A stretch of DNA of 64,000 nucleotides, taken from Apus apus. Its lineage: Eukaryota > Chordata > Aves > Apodiformes > Apodidae. Of the stretch, positions 10,963-22,410 are shown in pieces. Positions within the stretch are counted from its first letter, which is position 1. Every line of letters starts with the position of its first letter. Below the pieces are notes generated by a model, which ran no database searches, was not told where the DNA came from, and was given only the letters and a program-made list of their open reading frames with translations. The stretch spans positions 152,072,858 to 152,136,857 of the forward strand of contig NC_067282.1 of assembly GCF_020740795.1 (NCBI RefSeq). The letters are read 5' to 3'. Position numbers and translations under genes: made by a program.

Positions 10963-13095
10963 TCTCTAGACTACATGAGCTATGAATAGTCCCTCACAGG
11001 AGTGACATGGGTCTTCATCAGATTTGATGCTCAGCCCAGAAAGGAAGAGGGAGAGGAAGACAAGGCGGCCATGCCAGCTGCAAGAATGCCTCAAAGCAGG
11101 CTCTGTGAGAAGAAGCAAAAGATCCCCTTAGCACCTTAACGAAAGGCTGTGGTTTCAGACTGGCCCTATTTAGTGCCACCAGAGGAGGACACTGGGGGAG
11201 GAAAAGGCGCCTGTCCAATTTTGCACTCGAGGCACCATGAAGCCTGTGCTCTGGACCAGCCCTTGGTGTCCACTGAAAGCAAAGGGAGCTGGAGAGAGCA
11301 ACCATGCATTCTTTCTCAGAGTAGCAGCTGCTCACTCTGCTATTATTTCCAACTGCTTCATATAATTTGTACTCCACAGCAAGCTATTGTCCCTTTCCAC
11401 TGGCTATTTATTTCCTTGAATAGCCTCTGGGGAAGGATTTCAGTGCAGGAGTAAAGAAAAAACAAAAACTCCACACAATAAATATTGAGCGGTGACCTGA
11501 TTTAAACCATCTTCTGACCTCATCTGGGCCCTGGTTGCGGTTCCTCCTGGCAGTCGTGATTAAACCACGTTTCTGACTCTGTTTCCCCCTTTTATGAAGC
11601 CTAGCAGGGAAAGCTCCCTGCCTTAGAGGGCTGTGGGGTGGATTTCAAGGAGCTGAGCTATGGATTTTCAGAGGCCAGAGCTCAGAACAGGACCAAGAAT
11701 AGGCTTCCTCCTGATCGAGCTGCTCAGTCGTTCTCCTGCCAGTCACAAAAATCCCCAGATGGGTTTGATGGGACCAGTTTTCCCTTTAGTTGGAGGTTTT
11801 GGTTTGCCTCTCAGCAGATAGTGCTGCAACCTTCAGCCAACCAAACTTTAAGCTCTGAAAGCCAGCCAGCTTCCTAACAGAGGAGGACCAAGAGAACAAA
11901 AGGTACTTAGCTCAGCCAAGCACTGAGGTAAGCAGGAGACTGGATAAGCAGGTCTGTGGATCTGGAGGGCGTGTACAGGAGAGGATTGTCCAGGAGATGC
12001 AGGAGAAGCCAAGGCAATGATGAGAACAAGGAAACTGGTGCCCATGAGCACTAACCTCCTGCGTAAGAGGTTAGCCAGAATGGGATGGCTCTCCTAGGGA
12101 AGGCATTGAAGTCTCCACACTTAGGTCAACAACAGTGGGAAGGAACAAAGAACTGAAGGTGAAGTTCCTGCCAACCCCCATGCCCCTGCTCCTGGACTGT
12201 GAGTCATCTGGAGTCCCTGTAGGAAGGACAGAAGTAGCATCCATACTCTGAACATGGGGACAAGGGATTAGAGGCCATCAGCCTCCGGCAGGCTCTCCAC
12301 CAGCATCACCCCCCTTCATCTGTAGTGTGCAATTTCTCCCTTCTCCATGGGGACTTTTGCAGGAGACATCTCTCTCAGGCAGCTCTGAAGTCTGTGGCAA
12401 TACTTTTACATGCTATGAGTTGTGCACAGAGAGGGGAGGAAGGCAGCTCATGCACGTGGGAGCTGGATCATAAGGCATCAGGGCTATTTCAGCAACCCAA
12501 GCAGCCAGATGAGTCAAATCTTATGAGTCCTCAGCTTGCTCAAGGGGCAGGAGAATGAACCAAATAGGCAGAGGGTGGGTAAGGGAGGTCAGAGGACTGA
12601 TTACAGCCACCCAGTTCCATTTCCAGCCTTCATTTCTCTAATTCTTTCCCTATGGGGGCATGCCAAGAATGTGGGTTGTGGGAAAGGCTTTCAAAAAACA
12701 TGCCTGGAGATAAAAAAGCATTTGTGTTAAAATCTTCCCTGCTGGCAAAGAGAAGATGCACAGAAGGTTCATAGCTTCTCCCTCGCCTGGACTTTTGGGA
12801 TCCCCCAGCTTTACCCAGATTTGCTGGCTGAGATATTAATAGTTTAATGGGAAAATAATCCTCCAAAGAGCTCTCCATAAATGATCAGCTTCGTGAGGTC
12901 TTACACTCCACTTGCATCTTGCATGAAAGGATTAAGATCTCTAACAGCTTTATCTTACCATTGAGTAAGGAAGATGGCAGCCCCCTCACCTTCCCATGGG
13001 GAAACTGAGGCACAGACAATGAAGTTCACATTAAAAAAAAAACAACCCTCTTCTTGTTTAGATTCTCATCTTAAAGCTCCCATGGACAGATCTAA

Positions 13096-13116
13096 TAAAC
13101 AAACAAACAAACAAAT
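13096..13116. repeat. (AAAC)n microsatellite
   Basis: Five perfect or near-perfect AAAC units followed by A-rich sequence. Confidence 0.85.
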
Positions 13117-13549
13117 ACAGCTTTGTACACCTGTCCTAAAAAGCTAAAATTAAGCAGGGCTTCCTTGGCTAGTGCAGCTGGAGTATCAGAGGTGCTGATA
13201 TCTCACCACACCATCTACTACCAGTAGAAGGTACTAAGGCATTCAGTGCCTCTTGAAAAAACTTAGCCTTCAGGTGGGTCCAATTAAGCCCCAAAACCAG
13301 AGGCATTCAAAATGACCAGATGCCTTCCAACAGTGCAAGCCCAGGGACTCCCCAGCGTGCAAGCTCCCAAGCCCAGCTCCCCCAACTTCAAGGGGGCCAT
13401 TTCCCACAACAAAGACAGCGTGAGGCCAACCAGCTGGAACTCGAACAAGCAAAAAAAGAAATGCAGCATTACACCACACACGACCTCCTTCCGTTGAGCT
13501 CTGAGCAGCCACCCCAGATTCCACCCCCCAGGACAGCAAGGGGGAGCAG

Positions 13550-13690
13550 GGAGAGCGGCTGCCGTGCCCCCGCGCGCCCCATCCCGACGGGGAGAACGAG
13601 GCTCCCGGCACCACGCGACCGGCTCCGGAGAGCGTTTCTCATGGGCTCCAGCGCCGAGCCCAGGCGGGTTGGACAACTCTGAGGACTCAC
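13550..13690. promoter_or_regulatory. Isolated CpG-rich patch
   Basis: A short G+C-rich, CpG-dense stretch (cccccgcgcgcccc, cgacggggagaacg, cacgcgaccggctccgg) lies inside otherwise ordinary sequence. No annotated gene starts here. On the minus strand it opens a short frame with MGRAGARQPLSLLPLAVLGG, which looks like a signal peptide but has no known match. It may be an unassigned promoter or a small orphan CpG island. Confidence 0.35.
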
Positions 13691-13772
13691 GGGAATTCTT
13701 CAGACAAGCAGAATCTGTCTGAGTCACACGCATGAGGCGTGATGCCAAGGGTGGCTGATCCACTGGAAAAGC

Positions 13773-13870
13773 AAAGAGAGAGAGCAGGAGAGAGGGAGAG
13801 AGGGAGAGAAGGAGAGAGGGAGAAAGAGCGAAAGAGCGAAAGAGAGAGAGAGAGAAAGAGAGAAAGAAAG
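13773..13870. repeat. Purine-rich (GA)n/(GAAA)n tract
   Basis: About 100 bases of almost pure purine on the plus strand (GAGAGG, AGAAAG and GAGCGAAA variants). It creates spurious charged or Ser/Leu-rich open frames on both strands. Confidence 0.9.
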
Positions 13871-14025
13871 GCTAAGGGAGAAATAGCAAGTTTTGAAAAA
13901 CCACAAGAATTAACAGCTCATGGGCTGGAAAGAAGAGTAGCAATGCTCATGTCACTAAAGCCAAGTATCCCTCATTCCTGCTGGGAAGTACAAAGCCACC
14001 TTGCCACCCATCAGTTTTGAGAGCG

Positions 14026-14420
14026 TGTCCTGGTTTGAGCCAGGATGAAGCCTCTTTTCCTTTCAATGATTATTTTTTTTCCTTCAGTAAGCTTTCTTCT
14101 AACTAGCAAAGTGTTCCAGCTAAGACTGAGAAACAATTTGCTCTTTTCACTAATGGCTCCTGTTGTCTTCTAGGGAACCACTGGAAGTGGGAAGCTGCCA
14201 TGTGGAGTCCTACACAACTGGTTGCACAAGCAGCTGAAGGAGAAGGTGAATCGAGTCAGTTTGCAGAGGTCAAAGCCACCCAGCTGGCTCTGGACATTGC
14301 TGAGCGAGAGGGGTGGCCGAGGCTCTATCTCTACACTGACTCGTGGATGGCAGCAAATGCCTTGTGGGGTTGTGTGGTTGGCAGCAGAACAACTGGCAGC
14401 AAAAAGGTCAACCTATTTGG
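14026..14420 (+). mobile_element. Endogenous retrovirus remnant: RNase H part of pol
   Basis: Plus-strand translation from about 14140 gives a recognisable retroviral RNase H segment. It has an FTNGS motif at the first catalytic position, HWKWEAA, SSQFAEVKATQLAL with the catalytic Glu, and LYLYTDSW with the next catalytic Asp, then ALWG, after which similarity fades. The first motif has Asn where the family has Asp, and no flanking gag, integrase or env frame is intact, so this is a decayed fragment. A tgtcctggtttgagcc string at 14026, resembling the start of some bird LTRs, lies just upstream. An LTR edge next to the middle of pol suggests deletion or coincidence. An age or family assignment would need a repeat library. 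Confidence 0.75.
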
Positions 14421-17400
14421 GTTATGGGGACTGAAGGGAGTGACCCACCCTGGATCTAAGGCCATGGCTGAGGTCTGCACAGTAAGGGGTTGTCAAGTCG
14501 AAACTATCTGTTGCTCCAAAATCAGCTTGAACGAACTCCCTTTGATGGCCCTGCAAAATGAAATGGTAAAAACCAAACCAGATGGAAATGGGAAAAAAGG
14601 CTGCCAAAAGAAAGGCAATCCAAATCCTGAAATGACTGACTCGGTGTGGGAAATGGGCATCTAAAGAGGGAACTGCAGGCATCTGAGCGAGAACTAAGAA
14701 AAGAACAGGCCGAAACAACCCACTCTCCCTGTTCTCCTCCTCCCTCCCAGAGGGAGGGACACCAGAAATACAAGAACCCACAGGCCTTCAGAGGAAGCCA
14801 CAGGGAAAAGAACTGAACCTGACCTGCTGGCAGGAGCTCCAAGGACACCCAAAGTGCAGAGGAGATCCCAACTCTCACTAGCACAAGGAGTGCTAAATTA
14901 CTTTTTCCCTGCTCCCCAGCGATGGGCTACAGCCACAGCCTTGCTTAGAGTTGACACCAGGTGAAGGAGCTTTTGAAGCCAGCACCTGAGCCTGTTGGGT
15001 CACAGCACTGCCTAGAGATGTTTCACCTCCACATGGTAGCACAGGGAGCAGGGCAGCAGCTGCTCTGCACTGCTGGGACACCTCATCTCCCTTTCCAGCA
15101 CTATAATAGGCACTAAGGGATGTCCTGTGCATTTGAGGACACCCTGTTTTGCTGACCAGTCCCATACAGGCTTCCTGTCCCTCCTCTGGACTGTTCCCAT
15201 GAGCCTCTACTCCTGATTCTGATCGATCCCACATAGCCAGTAGTACATAAACCCTCACTTGACCACACTGGATGTTTATTTTGCATTCCCAGCAGTCATG
15301 CTAGGCTCTTTGTTCTCTCTGGATTTCTTTTCCTTCCATTTTGTGCCTCTTGCTGCTATCATTATTTTCCCCATCACTGGCAACACACCCAGGCCAGAAT
15401 CTGGCTGTGTGTCTCTGGCTGCCCCCAGGTTTCTTTGTGTTGCTTCCCCCGAGAACCCCCAGCAGCAGAACAGACACTTCAGCCTGAATTGCAGTCTGAT
15501 TCCTGGATCGAGAACACTTGCTCCAAACTGGATGCTTTGAATGCCACTCACACCAGACCGGGTGGAATAGCCCGAAACACGTTGCCATTCTCTGTGCAAC
15601 AAACAGACTCGCCAAGGCAGGAGATCTGATAATTGAAAAATGTGAGGAGGACCAGTGGCTGCAACTGCCAGGCAAGTTGCTATCAGCACACAGCTTGCTT
15701 ATCTCTTCTGTCAAGATGGGACATGTATCAACGTCTGCTGCACAACAGCAGGGAAAAAGCTAGTGGAGACCTGCTCTCTGGTCCTGAGCATGCACGTAGC
15801 ACTCCTTACAACACTGTCCCTTAGGAACATCTCTATTACTCACTCGGTCTCATTAGGAAAGGGGTGGGAATCTTTCCTGAACAGCTCCGGCAGAGACACG
15901 GCTCCCCAGGGACCCAGTTCAGGATGAGCTGAAGAGTGCCTAGTGCCTGCTCAGGACACCAGCAAGTGGCTGACCAGGGACAGCTGGAGGAAAGAGGTTT
16001 CACAGCCCACTCTTGAGCCACACTGTGACACAGTTGCTTTTAACCCCATTGACTCCCAGCATGCATCCTCCTAAGTCCTGCTACAGAATGGTGAGCTACT
16101 CAAGATGCAAAGCTACTCTACGCGAGGAGGGATGTGGAAAGAGGAGCAGCCTCTGCTGGAGCATCTCCTCCTGCACAGGGGAGGGGGACTTGGGCTGCAA
16201 ATTCGGCGACAGCAAAGGTGCAAGGTGGTTGTGGCCAGACCCAGAATGTGGACATTTACTTTGAAATTACAGCTGGGCTGAGGGCAAGGGCAGCTGCTTG
16301 AATGCAGCCCCTCCAGGCAGAGAAAGAAGAGGCTGTGCAGATGCACCCAGGGGTGTTCTCCTAATCCTTCTCCTGGCTGGGGGACACATTTCTCAGAAGC
16401 ACATTAAGTGCAGGATACAGGAGCTCTGCCCCCCCTTCTGCTCCCCAAGTTCCCAAACCTGATGCAGACTCAAGTGGGGGAAACAGGACAGGGTTGTGCA
16501 CACATAGGGAGCCCTTCCAGAATCATGTGTTCTGTGAGCAACATGATGGACTCCTCGTTCTGCCCACCCAAGGCAGGAGAAACAGAGAGGCAAATTCAAC
16601 ATGTCTGTGCATCCAGGCCTGTCTGATTCCCTGCATCCAGAAGCTGGCCCTCACATCCCCATGACCTCATGCACTCAGGCAATGTTTCCTCATAGCATTT
16701 CTCCCACTCCACAAGGCAGGAGGTCAAACACAGCTGGTGATACATAGCACAAGGTGTAGGACACTGAGTCACAACACTGTGCCCAGCAGACAGAGCATTC
16801 CCCAGTTTCAGTCTGGTGCACACATTCCTGCCCCACACACTCACCAACAACATGATGTGTGACATTTCCCGTCTTCAGGGAGGGAAAAAGTAGAAAATTA
16901 GGGGGTGGGGGAAATGCAGGCTGCAGGGGACTGCACTGCAAAAGCCTGCCTTCAGTGGGACCTGGGCTTACAGGGTGTAGCTATTTCATTCCAGGCCCCA
17001 AAAGCAAGGAGCAGGGCACAGCTCCCATCTATGGGATTAAATGCTCAGCAACATCAAGGCTCTGCTGGGAACAGTCCCCCGCCATGCCTGGGCGCTGTGG
17101 CACTGGTAACGGGCACAGCCCAAACCCACACCAGGGAGGGTACAAAGAACTGCAGGGCAGGAGCCATCATCCCTCTGCAGCTTGGACCTGGCCCCGCTCC
17201 TGTTGCATTCATTAAGACAGATTAAGCCAGGGGGGACCAGAAAGGAGCCTACGAAAGGCCAGGTCCACCCTCAGGAAACCTGCGTACACAGACTCTGCGT
17301 CTCCCGCCTCCTGGGTCACAGTTCTTTTTTTCCTAACCCCCCAGCACTGGGGCCGCTGCGCTCTGCTGCTCCTCACCACTGCCAGCAGCGGAGCTGAAGC

Positions 17401-19580
17401 CGGCAGCGGTGCCAAGCGGCAGGGGCCGAGCAGCCAGGCTGGAGGGAGGGAGCTGCCAGACTGCCTCCTCCTGCCATTTCACAGCCCGGACTGAAGCCAG
17501 CACACAGAAGTTTCCTAGGGAACCTAAGGCAGCTGCAGCCAAAGCAGGATGGCTGGCAACAGGGGATCTTCAAGCCCGGGCCAAAAAACATCTATTCAAG
17601 CTCATCAGCGGCCAAACCTGAGCCAGCTGCACAGCCAAGAGCACACGCATTCATTGCTGGGGCACCCCGCAGCAGGGATGCCTCCTTCCCTGGGCCACAG
17701 TGTGGAAAAGAGGGATGCACACGGCTGCCCCTCTGAGCTCCCCAGGCCGCTGCTACACTAAATATCCCCAGCAAACGCTTCCCTAAGCTGCACTTCTTTG
17801 TCGCCGCAATGCGGGGATGTATTCATCATCCAGGCGTGGGGATTTGCTGCAGCTGGGCTCCCTGACTTGCTCCAGGATGCCTAGTTTTATGTCACTGATC
17901 TCTGCTCGGATCATGCTTGAATGCCCGTGAAAAATGCTTCTGCAATAGGATTCTTCTCCTTCTCCTTCTCTCTCCTGCTGTTCTTTACAAACCACAACTC
18001 AGTAAAATCCAGGCTCTTAAACCGTTTTTTTTCCGAATACTTATTCTTTCTAATGACAGCCCTTCCATCTGCTGGTGATAGCACAGAGAGTCGGGCAGAG
18101 AACACGAATCTGTTCACCTTTCCAAGTGCGGCTCTCGACACCTGCATCCCGAGCGCACCGCCTCGGTAGCAGATCTGTTCCAGCCTGGAGCTGATCTCAC
18201 CAGCAGTGCGGGGAATTACTTCATCGAGGCTCCCCCTTGCGGGCTTGGGGCCTTCGATGTTCGCTTCAGCCCCATAAATTCAAACCCCTCTCTCTAACTC
18301 GGCAGGTCTTCCTCTCCCTGTTCTGCTTTTGGGTTACCCAGATACACCACCTGTCAGCCCCCACACCACAGCGATGACGAGGGTTTCTGTCCTGATGGGT
18401 TTCTCTTATCCTTGCCTGCTGCCAAAACTGCTCCTCAGCAGCAAGAGTGTTCCCGTATTCTCAGAGTGTTCCCTGGCTGTCCTGCACTCTCTTGGGAAGA
18501 CACTATTGGCAACAGCAAATCCAGATGCACCTTCCCCAGGGTGTAAGGAAGCAGCGCGGTTGCCTACGCTGGCCAGGAGGGCACTGCCACCTCCTCGCTC
18601 AGCTGGGGGATCGAGGCAGCCCTTGGTCTGGGCTGGAAGGAGAGCTGGAACACACAGCAGCAGCAAGCTGCTCAGCTCACCTCTGACTCTGGCATTCCCT
18701 TGCTTCTTCGTCTCGCTGAGCCAGTTGCTCTAATGACAGAACCAAGGTGGAAAAGAAATTTAGTCTGCAGAGGTCAAGGCAATTCCCCAAAGGAAGCAAG
18801 TGCAATTATCCCCATGCTAATGACCAGAGAAACTGAGGCAGCCAGCACAGATACGCATTTCCTTAAGTCTTGCTCCAAGACATGTTTAATTGCAGAGATC
18901 TACCCAGCAGGTTTTCTGATCCCTTATCCTGCATCCTGTTTCCTCATTCTGCTCCTGCAGTTGTAGAAAGAAGCCTTTGATCACTGGGGACAGGTCTTCC
19001 TACAGCAAAAAGGGAAACTCAGAAAGAAATGGAGGGGAGCAATCCTGGTGGATGACTGCATACCACAAGAAAGTGCTGCATATGAAAGGGAAGGAGACAT
19101 TTCCTATTAGATTAAAGGAGCTGAAACCTGCTCTCCCTCTAGAGAAGTATGCAACTTGCTTCTCTAATTGCAACCCTCTGCTGGGAAAGGTGCTTACAAG
19201 TATTGCAAAAGGAAGGGGAGATTAGCCAAGGTCAGGGAATAGCAGGGCTGCAAATCCAGAGGATTGCGGAAGAGGTAAGTGCTGTGAAGTGATGTCAGGA
19301 GAGGTGCTGCCAGCCCCGTTCTGAGAGAAAGTAGCAGAGGTAAAACCGAGCCCAAAACCCAGGAACTGGTCACTGCAGTCAGCCACAGCTCAAAAGCAAG
19401 AAAAGGGAACAAAAGACGGCAGCACAGAGCTTCAGGAAAGTGAAAGCTCTCCGAAAAAGGAATGTGAGAGGGGAAAGGGAACCTCACATCACGGGCCAGA
19501 GCCAACGACCCGGCAGGAAACGCGCAAGAGCTCTCGCTGGAGCATCTAAAAAACATTGCAGGGCTCACATAAACACACAA
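14421..19580. other. Gene-poor stretch upstream of GGA1
   Basis: No exon, RNA gene or clear repeat was recognised in this stretch. Parts near 14.4-15.9 kb could be further decayed retroviral sequence, but no domain is readable. Confidence 0.45.
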
Positions 19581-19627
19581 GGCAGAGAAACCAAACAAAT
19601 GTCGGGGCAGAGAAACCAAACAAATGT
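19581..19627. repeat. Short tandem duplication, 25-base period
   Basis: The block ggcagagaaaccaaac + aaatgt occurs at 19581-19602 and again at 19606-19627. A similar two-copy duplication of caagcc-ttgtgtcaccg lies near 19892-19930. Confidence 0.8.
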
Positions 19628-21275
19628 TAGGACAGAGCGAGGGCGACAGGGCGGTTCTGGCTGGCTGAAGATGACCCGCTGGGTGGAAAACGTCTCTGCT
19701 GGGCTACTGCTGCAAGGCCACCTTCCCTTCCCCACAGAGGGCTGCTTCGCCTGCTCGGTGACCCACCCCGAGCGCACAAGCAGCAGGATCGGTGGCCAAG
19801 CCCGGGTTGATCAGGCAGCAGCTCTCCTGCCTAATGCTGCCCTCTGCTGCCAGGCCTGCCGAGCCTGGCATCCCACCCCCCATCCCACCCGCGCAAGCCC
19901 TTGTGTCACCGGCACAAGCCTTTGTGTCACCGACCCAGGCCTCCGGCTGGCAGGTAATCACTTTCCTCAGCAACCGGCTCCGAGCTAATTATAGCTCCTG
20001 TACTTTCGTTCCGGAGCGGTGTTAATTACAACATGGACTGTTTCGCTCCCTATCCAGTTTGGGATGCCAGCTGTCGGCAAAAATACATTGAGGGAGAGGA
20101 GAAAGGTTTTTCCTCACACATGGTCTAGCCACTGATACAAGGAGCAAAATTCAGACTCAGGGCTCTTTTTTTTTGGTTGCACTCGGTGTCCTGGTTACAC
20201 AGAAAGTAGATGGAAAGGGATGGAAAGGAGATGAAAAGTAGGAGAAAGAGACTCCTAAATCTACCAGAAACAAAAGAAAGGTTTGAAAGGCCACTGCTGA
20301 CACGACTGTCATGCATGAGTTCACTCGCCATTGTTTGCAACCAGCTGAAAAGAGGTGCAGCCTTCTGTTCACCTAGACTTGCTAACCACTGGGTGTTGCC
20401 AGAGAGAGGAAAATAAACAACCTCCAGACTCAGACGGATTGAAACTTCAGCAAAAGGGGGCCCTGAAACGCCAGACTGCAAAGCCACTCCTTCAGCAGCT
20501 TCCCCCGGTGGGTTGGAGAGAAGAGATGCATACCTTCTGAGCACGTTGTACATGACCTAGAAGTGAAAATATCTAGGCCTTGGTCTTCTACAGATGACTT
20601 AAGGCTTCTCAGGAAAATCAAAGAGGTGCTAGTGACAGGCGAGGCTGAGTCATAAGATTAAAATAACCCATGTAAAACGTGCCTGAACACAGAGGAGGGA
20701 AGGATGTGGCAATTTTCTGTGAAAGGCATTTTAAAAAGTGCTTTGTGATGCAAAGCTGTAACAGTTAAAAAAAGCATTACATTCAAGTGCCAAAAACTAC
20801 CTTTTAATGACCAAAAAATCCCCCCCAAAACAATGGCTACCCAGAAGGAAAAGACATTTAGGTGTGACACCAGGGCAGTTCCCTTGCCTGCCATCTGCGG
20901 GATTAGCTCTGTAAATGAGTAACACGACCCAGGACCGCTCTGGCTCAGGCGCCGGTCTCCAGGATCAGACGCTTTAGGGCTGAGGAGGCTGCATCCTCCC
21001 CGCTCTCACGGCAGGGGCTCCCGCAGGCCCGGCCCCCCGCACAGCTCTGAGCACCACCCATCAGGCGCCCCGAAGGTCACAGAGCTGGCCCCTTTCACCG
21101 GCATTGCTTACAGGGGGGAAAAAAAATAAATAAACAAAAAATAATAATAATAAAATCAATCCCCAGGGACTTAGGCACACTGTTCCTTCCAAGGTCACTG
21201 GAGCACAGAGAAAATAAGCGCTGTTAAGTGACACAGTTTAGGCTGGCCTGGATTCCCGGAGCCACATGGAGAAAC

Positions 21276-21680
21276 AATCATAAAACGGTTTGGGTTGGAC
21301 CTTCAAGATCACCTAGTTCCAACCCCCCTGCACGGGCAGGGACACCTCCCACCAGACCAGGTTGCTCCAAACCCCATCCAGCCTGGCCCTGAACACTTCC
21401 AGGGAGGGGGCTTCCACGGCTTCCCGGGGCAGCCTGTGCCAGGGTCTCACCACCCTCATAGTGAGGCATTTCTTGCCAACATCTGATCTAACTCTACCCT
21501 CTTTCAGCTTAAAGCTGTTCCCCCTCATTCCATCACTCCGTGCCCTTGCAAGAAGCCCCTCCCCAGCTTTCCTGTAGCCCCTTCAGGAAGGCCACGATCA
21601 GGTTTCCCTGGAATGCCGGATATTTTCCGGGACAACACCTGGAGCCTTTTCCTCTCCAGCCTGAGCAAGCCCAAGAAACA
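21276..21680 (-). mobile_element. CR1 LINE 3' fragment
   Basis: On the plus strand the fragment opens with aatcataaaacggtttggg, then ttggaccttcaagatcacctag and ttccaacccccctgc. This is the reverse complement of a bird CR1 3' end. It continues through typical CR1 blocks (gccagggtctcaccaccctc, ctgttccccctcattcc, cagctttcctgtagcccctt). The element lies on the minus strand and abuts the GGA1 CpG island. Its left end is clear and its right end approximate. Confidence 0.88.
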
Positions 21681-21759
21681 CAATTCCCGTTCCTGGAGCC
21701 CTGCAGTTCCCTCTGGGGCTCCACCGACCTCCCTCCCCGGGACACCCCCTGGAATCCCG

Positions 21760-22410
21760 GGGGGCGCGTGTGCTCCCAGAGGACAGGCTCCCGGCCCGGG
21801 GGTCCCGGCACGCCGGGCTGGGGGGGGGGGACCCCCGGGGGGCAGGAACGGGGTTTGGCTGCCCCCTGCGAAGCTGAGCCTTCGCACCGCCCGGTGCTGC
21901 GGGAGCCACCGCTCTCCTCGGGAAGAGTCTTTCGACATCCGGCTGTTCCCGCCGTGAAACGTTTCCTGCGGGTGTCCGACCGGGATCTCCCCAGGAGGAA
22001 CCCGCACCCACCAACCCCCCCCCCCCCCCCCTTGTCTTCTCTCCCAGCGTCTCCCTGTAGGACAGGACCCCTGCCCCCCCCCCCCCCCCAGCACCGCCGG
22101 GCGCCCCTCCCGCGGGGGGAGTTGGGGGGGTTTGTCTCCTCCTCGCCCCCCTCCCCCCCGGCAGGGGGCGCGCTGGGGCGGGCGGCGGGCGGCGGGCGGC
22201 GCTCTGGGCCGCCGCCCGGCTGATCGCTGGCGGCTCGCGCCCCGGCGGAGCGGCGCTCTAGAGGCTTCGGCGCGCGGCCCATGGCGCGGCGGCGGCGGCG
22301 GGCCCGGCGGCTGCGAGCGGGCGGCCCCGCCGCGGCCCTGCCCCGCTGAGCGGCCCTGCCCCGCCCGGCGGCCCTCGCCATGGAGCCCGAGACGCTGGAG
22401 GCGCGCATCA
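21760..22410 (+). promoter_or_regulatory. CpG-island promoter of GGA1
   Basis: Dense G+C and CpG with GC boxes surround the first coding exon, without an obvious TATA box. It includes long C runs at about 22014-22031 and 22073-22090, which are strong G-quadruplex candidates on the minus strand and also places where sequencing often slips. Transcription probably starts within the last few hundred bases before 22380. Confidence 0.75.

Larger units (their letters stand above)
7312..13500 (-). other. LGALS2 intron 1 / 5' region with no assigned exon
   Basis: The first coding exon and promoter of LGALS2 should lie upstream of 7311 on the minus strand. The exon must begin with ATG and end in phase 0 before a GT. 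Weak candidates are an ATG AAG before GTGTGT near 8985 and an ATG TCT CAA GGG before GTGAAG near 10037-10048. Neither is convincing. The rest holds a diverged duplicated segment and an (AAAC)n tract, and otherwise nothing gene-like. Confidence 0.4.

Noticed and set aside
13739-14020. Highly charged plus-strand frame (GERERGREGEREKER)
   Set aside because: It is a translation of the (GA)n purine tract, not a protein.
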